NCBI GenBank assembly: GCA_904502265.1
Contig: CAJGDT010000130.1
Coordinates: forward strand, 1 to 5,196
Direction: 5' to 3'
Length of the DNA: 5,196 bases
Source: an uncultured Barnesiella sp.
Lineage (GTDB): Bacteria; Bacteroidota; Bacteroidia; Bacteroidales; Barnesiellaceae_A
In this document: piece by piece, positions 1 to 5,196 of the stretch
Layout: every line of letters starts with the position of its first letter
Numbering within the stretch: position 1 is the stretch's first letter
Notes under the pieces: model-generated
Told to the model about the DNA's origin: nothing
Databases searched by the model: none
The model's input: only the letters and a program-made list of their open reading frames with translations
Made by a program: the position numbers and the translations under genes

Positions 1-1706
1 TATATACTCAAGAGAACTACGATAAGATAGACTTGCACCGTCCTTATGTAGACGATATCGTATTGGTATCGGCAAGTGGCAAGCCTATGAAACGTGAGAG
101 CGACCTTATCGACGTATGGTTCGACTCGGGTGCTATGCCTTATGCTCAAATACACTACCCCTTCGAAAACAAAGAGGCATTTGAACGTGGTGATGTATTC
201 CCCTGCGACTTTATTGCCGAGGGTGTAGACCAAACTCGTGGTTGGTTCTACACATTGCACGCCATAGCTACAATGATTTTTGACAACGTATCATACAAAA
301 CCGTTATTTCAAACGGTCTCGTATTGGATAAGAACGGCAACAAGATGTCGAAACGCCTTGGCAATGCTGTTGATCCCTTCGAGACTATCGAGAAATATGG
401 TTCAGACCCCTTGCGTTGGTACATGATAACCAACTCATCACCTTGGGACAACCTCAAGTTTGACATCGAGGGTGTTGAGGAGGTACGTCGTAAATTCTTC
501 GGTACTCTCTACAATACTTACTCATTCTTTGCATTGTATGCCAACGTAGATGGCTTTACAGGCACCGAGGAGCAAGTACCCGTTGCCGAGCGTCCCGAGA
601 TTGACCGCTGGATTATCTCGTTGCTCAACTCTCTTATCAAAGAGGTTGACGAGTACTATGCATCGTACGAGCCCACTCGTGCCGGCCGAGCTATTGCCGA
701 CTTCGTGAATGACAACTTGAGTAACTGGTATGTACGCCTCAACCGCAAACGTTTCTGGGGTGGTGATATGAACCAAGACAAACTTGCAGCTTATCAAACC
801 CTCTTCACTTGCCTCGAAACCATTGCACGACTAATGGCTCCTATAGCACCTTTCTATGCCGACCGTCTATACACCGACCTTACTACAGCGGCCGGAACAG
901 ACAACCAATCGGTACACCTCAGCTACTATCCTACTTGCAACACTGAGTACATCGATAGCGAGTTGGAAGAGCGCATGCGCATAGCACAAGATATCACATC
1001 GATGGTATTGGCATTGCGTCGCAAGGTGAACATCAAAGTGCGTCAACCCCTCACAACACTTATGATCCCCGTTGTAGATGAAACCCAACGTCGCCATGTA
1101 GAGGCAATGAAGGAACTCATCCTTGCAGAGGTGAACGTAAAAGAGTTGAAGTTTGTCGACAACGCTGCCGGTATCTTGGTAAAACGCGTGAAACCCGACT
1201 TCAAGAAACTCGGTCCGCGCTACGGCAAGATTATGAAACAACTTGCTGCCATCATCGCCGAAATGAGCCAAGAGGACATCCTCACATTCGAAAAGAATGG
1301 TTCGTTCACCTTCAACGTAGATGGTACTGAAGCCACTGTAGAGGCTGCTGACGTAGAAATCCTCTCGGAAGACATTCCCGGATGGCTCGTTGCCAACGAG
1401 GGTCGTCTCACCGTAGCACTCGACATTACAGTTACCGACGAATTGCGTCGCGAAGGCTACGCTCGTGAGCTTATCAACCGCATACAAAACATCCGTAAAT
1501 CAAGCGGATTTGAAATAACAGACAAGATCCACGTAACACTCGCACACCATGAAGAGACCGATGCAGTGGTAGCCGAATATGGCGAATACATGGCACGACA
1601 AATTCTTGCCGAGAGCTTTGTTGTAGGTGACTTGCAAGAAGGTGCAGATGTTACAGAACTCGATTTCGATACATTTAAAGTAATGGTGAAGGTAGTGAAG
1701 GCTTAA
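1..1706 (+). CDS. ileS: isoleucyl-tRNA synthetase (type 2), C-terminal half, 5' partial
   Basis: Class I aminoacyl-tRNA synthetase that charges tRNA-Ile with isoleucine in the cytoplasm. The reading frame is open at the left edge (first full codon at base 3) and 567 residues are visible; bacterial type 2 enzymes are roughly 1,050-1,170 residues, so about half is present. The HIGH motif and CP1 editing domain lie outside the window. Visible landmarks are WFDSG (117-131), the DQTRGWFY block (about 219-245) and the KMSKR signature (342-356), which binds ATP. The anticodon-binding helical domain starts near base 590 and contains the LSNWYVRLNRKRFWGG block. The C-terminal part resembles the DUF5915-type tail of type 2 enzymes, and there is no C-terminal CxxC zinc knuckle as in E. 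coli-type IleRS. KMSKR rather than KMSKS also fits type 2. It ends at TAA 1704-1706, 72 bases before the DksA-like gene. Identity is very secure; the subtype is inferred from motifs. Confidence 0.97.
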   Translation, partial: YTQENYDKIDLHRPYVDDIVLVSASGKPMKRESDLIDVWFDSGAMPYAQIHYPFENKEAFERGDVFPCDFIAEGVDQTRGWFYTLHAIATMIFDNVSYKTVISNGLVLDKNGNKMSKRLGNAVDPFETIEKYGSDPLRWYMITNSSPWDNLKFDIEGVEEVRRKFFGTLYNTYSFFALYANVDGFTGTEEQVPVAERPEIDRWIISLLNSLIKEVDEYYASYEPTRAGRAIADFVNDNLSNWYVRLNRKRFWGGDMNQDKLAAYQTLFTCLETIARLMAPIAPFYADRLYTDLTTAAGTDNQSVHLSYYPTCNTEYIDSELEERMRIAQDITSMVLALRRKVNIKVRQPLTTLMIPVVDETQRRHVEAMKELILAEVNVKELKFVDNAAGILVKRVKPDFKKLGPRYGKIMKQLAAIIAEMSQEDILTFEKNGSFTFNVDGTEATVEAADVEILSEDIPGWLVANEGRLTVALDITVTDELRREGYARELINRIQNIRKSSGFEITDKIHVTLAHHEETDAVVAEYGEYMARQILAESFVVGDLQEGADVTELDFDTFKVMVKVVKA

Positions 1707-1715
1707 ATAGCCTTC
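1697..1715 (+). other. stem-loop spanning the ileS stop codon
   Basis: GAAGGCT (1697-1703) pairs perfectly with AGCCTTC (1709-1715), leaving a five-base loop TAAAT that contains the ileS stop codon. No T-run follows (the next bases are CTCCTG), so this is not a standard intrinsic terminator. It could slow or protect the 3' end of the ileS message, or be chance. The pairing is seen directly; any function is inference. Confidence 0.4.
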
Positions 1716-1778
1716 CTCCTGAACTGTTGAAGAATCGAGTTGTTTAGTAATTTATTCAACCTTAAAAACTGAAAAACT

Positions 1779-2159
1779 ATGGCTGAGAAAACACGCTATT
1801 CAGATGCCGAACTGGAAGAGTTCCGCGAGGTAATCAATATGAAACTCGCCAAGGCAATGAAAGACTACGAAAGTCTTAAATCGGCTATCATGAACAATGA
1901 TGGCAACGATGTAACCGACACATCACCCACATTCAAAGTACTCGAAGAAGGTGCTGCTACACTCTCAAAAGAGGAAGCCGGTCGTCTTGCTGAGCGTCAG
2001 ATGAAATTCATCCAACACTTGCAAGCTGCCCTCATACGCATAGAGAACAAAACATACGGTATATGCCGCGAAACAGGAAAACTTATTCCCAAAGAGCGTT
2101 TGATGGCTGTACCTCATGCCACTCTCAGCGTTGAGGCTAAGAACAAAGGTGTGAAATAA
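1779..2159 (+). CDS. DksA/TraR-family regulator with degenerate zinc finger
   Basis: A 126-residue protein of the DksA/TraR family. Such proteins enter the RNA polymerase secondary channel and, in the studied cases, adjust transcription with ppGpp during stress or starvation. Residues 10-40 and 60-92 look like the two arms of the coiled coil. The turn carries D44-V-T-D47-T-S49, which sits where E. coli DksA has its DxxDxA tip. The C-terminal region has the family pattern (YGICRETGKLIPKERL, then PHATLSVEAK), but the four-cysteine finger is reduced to one cysteine: C96 remains, while the other three positions are T99, S117 and A120. Zinc binding in the usual way is therefore unlikely. I recall the same pattern in Bacteroides relatives, so it is probably a lineage trait rather than decay. 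The start at 1779 follows an A-rich stretch with no Shine-Dalgarno site, as is normal in Bacteroidota. Family assignment is secure; the regulatory targets are unknown. Confidence 0.92.
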   Translation: MAEKTRYSDAELEEFREVINMKLAKAMKDYESLKSAIMNNDGNDVTDTSPTFKVLEEGAATLSKEEAGRLAERQMKFIQHLQAALIRIENKTYGICRETGKLIPKERLMAVPHATLSVEAKNKGVK

Positions 2160-2173
2160 GAAACAAACCACAA

Positions 2174-2220
2174 CAACCACATACACTCTGTACCACATCG
2201 GCACAGATTGTATGTGGTTG
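2174..2220 (+). terminator. strong hairpin between the dksA-like gene and lspA, probable terminator or attenuator
   Basis: CAACCACATACA (2174-2185) is a perfect 12-base inverted repeat with TGTATGTGGTTG (2209-2220). After one C/T mismatch, TCTGT (2187-2191) pairs with ACAGA (2203-2207), giving a 17-pair interrupted stem and an 11-base loop. The sequence that follows, CAATATTTTG, holds only a short T-run, so termination may be partial. It starts 15 bases after the DksA-like stop codon. No convincing separate promoter for lspA is visible in the 39 bases between the hairpin and the lspA start, so read-through may be needed for lspA expression. Confidence 0.6.
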
Positions 2221-2229
2221 CAATATTTT

Positions 2230-2245
2230 GTAGAACAGTAGAACA
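2230..2245 (+). repeat. 8-bp perfect tandem duplication upstream of lspA
   Basis: GTAGAACA occurs twice back to back (2230-2237 and 2238-2245), ending 14 bases before the lspA ATG. It lies in the probable 5' leader of lspA. It may be a replication-slippage duplication or a small binding site; nothing in the sequence decides between these. Confidence 0.5.
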
Positions 2246-2259
2246 CATAACAACTTTTT

Positions 2260-2895
2260 ATGAAGAGATTATCTCGCGGACAATGGGCTACAATCATAGT
2301 ATTTGTCGTACTCATTATCGACCAATGCGTGAAATTTATCGTCAAGACCAACATGTACATAGGTGAGAGCATCGATGTAACCGGCTGGTTTAAGATAGCA
2401 TTTATTGAGAACAACGGAGCCGCATTTGGCATGGAATTGGGCAGTAAGCTATTCCTATCCATCTTTCGCATCATTGCATCATGTGGTTTGGGTTACGCCT
2501 TGTGGTATATATGCCGTCGTCCCCAATATAAAATGGGCTTTATAGCATGTGTTGCTCTTATATTGGCAGGTGCTATTGGTAATATTATCGACTGCATGTT
2601 CTATGGCTTGATATTCAATGCCCCCATGCCTCCCGAAGTAGCAACCCTTTTCCCTGCCGAAGGTGGATATGCGCCCTTCTTTTATGGCAGAGTAGTAGAT
2701 ATGCTTTACTTCCCCCTCTTCTCGTTCTACTGGCCCGATTGGATGCCCTTTGTCGGAGGTGAATATTTTGAATTTTTCCGCCCGATATTCAACATTGCCG
2801 ACTCGGCTATCTGTGTGGGTGTAGCTATCATTCTATTGTTCTACTATAAGCAATTGTCGGCCGAAGAGACATCGGTGCCCAAACAAGAAAAATAA
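2260..2895 (+). CDS. lspA: lipoprotein signal peptidase (signal peptidase II)
   Basis: Inner-membrane aspartyl protease that removes the signal peptide from prolipoproteins after Lgt has lipidated the lipobox cysteine. The 211 residues hold four hydrophobic segments (about 9-28, 63-85, 92-112 and 178-197). Family motifs are D21 in the first helix, the ENNGAAFG block (50-57), GNIID (107-111), and the two catalytic aspartates D147 in GRVVDM and D181 in FNIADSAI. It is longer than E. coli LspA (164 residues). The extra length lies between GNIID and D147 (36 residues here against about 9) and between the two aspartates, both on the outer face. The arginine that usually follows GNxxD is C112. Such extensions appear typical of Bacteroidota LspA. 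The start at 2260 places the first helix correctly and follows an A/T-rich leader. It ends with tandem stops TAATAA, and the next gene, a lipoprotein, begins six bases later. ileS and lspA are also neighbours in E. coli. Confidence 0.96.
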   Translation: MKRLSRGQWATIIVFVVLIIDQCVKFIVKTNMYIGESIDVTGWFKIAFIENNGAAFGMELGSKLFLSIFRIIASCGLGYALWYICRRPQYKMGFIACVALILAGAIGNIIDCMFYGLIFNAPMPPEVATLFPAEGGYAPFFYGRVVDMLYFPLFSFYWPDWMPFVGGEYFEFFRPIFNIADSAICVGVAIILLFYYKQLSAEETSVPKQEK

Positions 2896-2901
2896 TAAAA
2901 T

Positions 2902-3822
2902 ATGAAAAGGAACTGCCTCATATACATACTCTTTACAATTACATTGCTATTGGCTTCATGTCGTAGCCAGCCCGACTATGTAATAGATAAAGAACGTATG
3001 GTAGATCTTATGATAGATGTACACAAGACAGAGGCAGTAATCAACCTCAACTACTCTTCATATCCCACTGACGAGAAGAAACGTGCATTGCGCAAGGCTG
3101 TCTATATGCGCCATAATGTCAGCGAAGCCGAGTTCGACTCATCAATGATATGGTACGGACACCACCTTGATGTATACATGGAGATATACGACGAAGTGAT
3201 AAAACGACTAAAAGAAGAGGATGAAGAGATAAAGAAACTCATAGCAGAAGAGAATGTACAAGTACTCACCCTAGAGGGAGATACTGTCGACATTTGGAAA
3301 GATGAGCGTTGGCACATATTCAACCCCAACAAGGGTGAGAATATTTGGGCATTCAGCATCGATAAAGATGAGAATTTCAAACGTCGCGACCACTTTACAC
3401 TACGCTTGCATACACTAAATACACCCTCGACAGGAGAGCCTATCACGCTATATTTAGCTGCTCGACACAGCAATCAGCTCATCCATTATAATTCGGCAAC
3501 AATACAAGAGGGCTGGAACACCATCAAAGTACAAAGCGACTCTATCAACAATTTGTCGGAGGTATATGGCTATATAGCTATGCCTCCTCGAAAGCATCCA
3601 CACATTATGTATATCGATAGCATAGAGCTCATACGCATCCACAACCACTCATCTATGCCTATCGAAAAGTTCAATGCTATAACCATTGAGAACAAAAAGA
3701 AAGAGGAAAAGAAAGACAAGACAGAAAAGAAAGCTGTCAAACAAAATAAAGAAAAACACAGCAGAGAGATTCTACGAAATAAAATCACCACAAAAAAGTT
3801 GAATCTCAAAGACAAAGAATAA
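2902..3822 (+). CDS. DUF4296-like lipoprotein
   Basis: A 306-residue predicted lipoprotein. Residues 1-19 form a signal peptide (basic MKRN, hydrophobic core) ending in the lipobox LASC, with C20 as the lipidated residue, so the neighbouring LspA is expected to process it. Residues about 25-115 match the pattern of the Bacteroidota family DUF4296: a start like YVIDKERMVDLMIDVHKTEA, then an MIWYGHHLDVYMEIYDEVIKRL helix. Residues 97-118 are rich in K and E and look coiled. Residues about 120-248 look like a beta-rich domain with alternating hydrophobics. The tail (264-306) is very lysine-rich (about 16 K in 43) and probably disordered. No strong acidic or lysine export signal follows C20, so the final membrane and leaflet are unclear. 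No biochemical function is known to me. It lies six bases after lspA and directly abuts the next ORF, which points to one transcript. Confidence 0.85.
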   Translation: MKRNCLIYILFTITLLLASCRSQPDYVIDKERMVDLMIDVHKTEAVINLNYSSYPTDEKKRALRKAVYMRHNVSEAEFDSSMIWYGHHLDVYMEIYDEVIKRLKEEDEEIKKLIAEENVQVLTLEGDTVDIWKDERWHIFNPNKGENIWAFSIDKDENFKRRDHFTLRLHTLNTPSTGEPITLYLAARHSNQLIHYNSATIQEGWNTIKVQSDSINNLSEVYGYIAMPPRKHPHIMYIDSIELIRIHNHSSMPIEKFNAITIENKKKEEKKDKTEKKAVKQNKEKHSREILRNKITTKKLNLKDKE

Positions 3823-4215
3823 ATGAGAAAAGAGGGCTTTTTGGCACATTATTGCTGCTGTGGTAGTTGTATATACAAGCGTAGTACAATCTTTATAGAC
3901 AATAACAAGCTATGCTCTATTGATAGTTTTACTTGCGAAACTGCCAATACTACATTCTTCGACGGCTTGCTCTTAGTGGCAGGCACTACGTTCCATGCTC
4001 ACATCGGTTCGTTTTTAGCACAGCTGCAAGAGGCTCTCATACAAGACACACAACTATCTATTTCTGAAGCCATTATACAAAATAGCATCTACAAGAGACA
4101 TCATGCCGAGACAGGTAAAGATTGCCACATATATGCCCTCACGCCCATCACATGGCACACACTTCGCCCCACAAACCCCAAGGAACTGAGAATAGCGCTT
4201 ATTAAAGGATTGTAG
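3823..4215 (+). CDS. hypothetical protein, 130 residues, possible amidohydrolase-edge relic
   Basis: The ATG directly follows the lipoprotein TAA (TAAATG) in the same frame, so translational coupling or stop-codon read-through is possible. I do not recognise the protein. It has no signal peptide or clear membrane helix. An unusual CCCGSC cluster lies at residues 11-16, with further cysteines at 31, 38 and 101. Residues 22-54 (STIFIDNNKLCSID, then FFDGLLLVAG) recall the edge strands that open amidohydrolase-superfamily proteins, but no metal-binding HxH follows at the right place and no TIM barrel fits the length. Residues 59-92 look helical. Codon use resembles its left neighbours rather than the methyltransferase to the right, supporting a real operon gene. 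The +1 frame at 3827-3895 encodes a hydrophobic stretch, so an N-terminal frameshift cannot be excluded. Existence is likely; function is unknown. Confidence 0.6.
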   Translation: MRKEGFLAHYCCCGSCIYKRSTIFIDNNKLCSIDSFTCETANTTFFDGLLLVAGTTFHAHIGSFLAQLQEALIQDTQLSISEAIIQNSIYKRHHAETGKDCHIYALTPITWHTLRPTNPKELRIALIKGL

Positions 4216-4242
4216 CCTTTCAGCTAACAACAATAGGATTTC

Positions 4243-4272
4243 TAAAAACCACTTTTTAAAGTAAGGTTTTTA
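4243..4272. terminator. bidirectional rho-independent terminator
   Basis: TAAAAACC (4243-4250) pairs with GGTTTTTA (4265-4272), and inside it ACTTT (4251-4255) pairs with AAAGT (4258-4262), with a two-base AA bulge and a tight TT turn that would open to a larger loop. The stem carries an A-run on its left arm and a T-run on its right arm, the usual look of a terminator working in both directions. It starts 27 bases after the stop of the 130-residue ORF and probably ends the ileS-to-ORF transcript. Confidence 0.65.
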
Positions 4273-4284
4273 TCGTCTTAGAAT

Positions 4285-4313
4285 TTTGAAATACAAATTA
4301 ATTTCTAACTTTG
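4285..4313 (+). promoter_or_regulatory. Bacteroidota-type promoter for the DNA methyltransferase gene
   Basis: TAACTTTG (4306-4313) matches the Bacteroidota -7 consensus TAnnTTTG exactly. A TTTG (4285-4288) lies 17 bases upstream as a -33 box, slightly closer than the 19-21 bases usually described. A 10-base palindrome AAATTAATTT (4295-4304) fills most of the spacer. Transcription would start near 4319-4323, giving a leader of about 45 bases before the ATG at 4366. Confidence 0.6.
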
Positions 4314-4365
4314 TGGTTAAATAAATATATAGGACAAGCAGTTATTATACTTAATAAATCATTCA

Positions 4366-5196
4366 ATGAAAGCGAAACCATTTGTCAAGTGGGTTGGTGG
4401 CAAAACACAACTCATTGACCAACTGGAAGCATTGCTTCCAGCTGACTTTGACCAATGGGAGAATGTCACTTACATTGAGCCTTTTGTAGGCGGAGGAGCT
4501 ATGCTCTTCTACATGTTGCAGACACACTCCAATATTAAGTCAGCTATTATCAATGACATCAATGAAGATTTAACGACTTGTTACAAGGTTGTTAAACAAT
4601 CTCCAAAACTTTTAGTAGAATCTCTCAGAGAGATTCAAAAAGAGTATTATTCATTGCGTTCGGAAGATAGCAAAAAACAATTTTATATGATTATGCGTGC
4701 AGAATTTAATACCAAAGCACTCGATCCTATACGCAATACAACATTGTTTTTCTTCTTGAACCGAACATGTTTTAATGGATTATACCGAGTAAATAAATCC
4801 GGTTTGTTTAACGTGCCTTTTGGTCGTTATGAAACGCCAACAATCTGTGATGCTAACACAATTTTCGCCGATAGTGAGCTATTGCAAAAGGTTGAGATTT
4901 TGACCGGAGATTACACCCAAACCCTCAATCACGCTCAAGGCAATTCATTCTTTTATTTTGACCCTCCGTACCGACCATTGAATGCTACAAGCAGTTTTAA
5001 TGATTATACGAAAGAGGCTTTCAATGATTTGGCACAAAAACGATTAAAAGATTTTTGTTATGATGTGCAAGCTTGTGGTTATCATTTTATGTTGAGTAAT
5101 TCTGACTGTCAAGACAGATTCTTTGATGACCTCTATATGCAATATCAAATAGAGAGAGTTTGGGCATCTCGAAGTATAAATGCCAACCCTAATAAA
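4366..5196 (+). CDS. adenine-N6 DNA methyltransferase, DpnII/Dam (D12, alpha) type, 3' partial
   Basis: S-adenosylmethionine-dependent enzyme that methylates adenine in DNA; close relatives (Dam, M.DpnII) act on GATC. 277 residues are visible before the right edge, with no stop. Family motifs occur in order: PFVKWVGGK (5-13, motif X), IEPFVGGG (38-44, SAM-binding motif I), IINDIN (61-66, motif II acidic residue D64), LNRTCFNGLYRVN (131-143, the region tied to recognition in Dam-type enzymes), the catalytic DPPY (199-202), SFNDYT (210-215), MLSNSD (242-247) and RSINANPNK (269-277), which lies close to the usual C terminus. Only about 10-20 residues are probably missing. The ATG at 4366 is chosen because it puts motif X at residue 5 and an in-frame TAG lies at 4330-4332 with no other ATG between. 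The gene has its own promoter, follows a terminator, and is visibly more AT-rich than ileS (sample lines about 30% GC against about 43-57%), suggesting acquisition. It may be orphan, phage-borne, or paired with a GATC endonuclease to the right. Confidence 0.94.
   Translation, partial: MKAKPFVKWVGGKTQLIDQLEALLPADFDQWENVTYIEPFVGGGAMLFYMLQTHSNIKSAIINDINEDLTTCYKVVKQSPKLLVESLREIQKEYYSLRSEDSKKQFYMIMRAEFNTKALDPIRNTTLFFFLNRTCFNGLYRVNKSGLFNVPFGRYETPTICDANTIFADSELLQKVEILTGDYTQTLNHAQGNSFFYFDPPYRPLNATSSFNDYTKEAFNDLAQKRLKDFCYDVQACGYHFMLSNSDCQDRFFDDLYMQYQIERVWASRSINANPNK

Noticed and set aside
867..1487. 206-codon open frame on the minus strand inside ileS
   Set aside because: It is antisense to a highly conserved synthetase and its translation shows no recognisable domain; it reflects codon bias of ileS.
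1727..1755. Possible promoter for the DksA-like gene (TTG, 18 bases, TAATTTAT)
   Set aside because: The -7 match lacks the TTTG end and the -33 box is weak; too poor to annotate, though a promoter in this 72-base gap is possible.
1726..1760. GTTGAA/TTCAAC inverted repeat between ileS and the DksA-like gene
   Set aside because: Six-base arms separated by 23 bases are expected by chance in AT-rich spacer DNA.
2224..2230. TATTTTG as a -7 box for lspA
   Set aside because: It is one base short of TAnnTTTG and no -33 box is at a suitable distance.
1965..2474. 169-codon minus-strand open frame across the DksA-like gene, hairpin and lspA
   Set aside because: It covers two confidently assigned genes in antisense and has no family motif of its own.
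3570..3815. Minus-strand open frame with a hydrophobic translation opposite the lipoprotein tail
   Set aside because: The apparent membrane-like run is the mirror of lysine codons (AAA/AAG read as TTT/CTT) on the other strand.
1..5196. CRISPR arrays, tRNA or rRNA genes, insertion sequences, attachment sites
   Set aside because: No regularly spaced repeats, RNA gene signatures, transposase motifs or paired direct repeats were seen anywhere in the window.

Overview
The window looks like chromosomal DNA of a member of the Bacteroidales (phylum Bacteroidota). The evidence is a type 2 isoleucyl-tRNA synthetase, a zinc-finger-degenerate DksA-like protein, a long LspA, a DUF4296-type lipoprotein, A-rich regions instead of Shine-Dalgarno sites in front of the starts, and a Bacteroidota-style TAnnTTTG promoter near the right end. 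Genus cannot be assigned from this sequence alone.

Layout, all on the + strand: (1) the C-terminal half of ileS (1-1706, open at the left edge); (2) a DksA/TraR-like regulator (1779-2159); (3) a strong hairpin (2174-2220); (4) lspA, signal peptidase II (2260-2895); (5) six bases later, a DUF4296-like lipoprotein (2902-3822); (6) directly abutting it (TAA-ATG), an unrecognised 130-residue ORF (3823-4215); (7) a bidirectional terminator-like hairpin (4243-4272); (8) a promoter (about 4285-4313); (9) a DpnII/Dam-type adenine-N6 DNA methyltransferase starting at 4366 and cut by the right edge.

Items 1-6 form a housekeeping block: tRNA charging, transcriptional response, and lipoprotein maturation placed next to a lipoprotein that LspA would itself process. 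The hairpin at 4243-4272 closes this block. The methyltransferase has its own promoter and is clearly more AT-rich than ileS, so 4216-4365 is a plausible junction between conserved core and accessory DNA. The methyltransferase may be the first gene of a restriction-modification or mobile module continuing beyond the window, but no partner gene is visible. GATC, the sequence this family usually methylates, occurs only 5 times in 5196 bases.

I see no RNA genes, CRISPR arrays, insertion sequences or transposases. No non-coding stretch exceeds 150 bases. I found no clear evidence of an undescribed system. The points most worth a second look are the cysteine-poor DksA-like protein, the GATC scarcity beside the methylase gene, and the odd 130-residue ORF.
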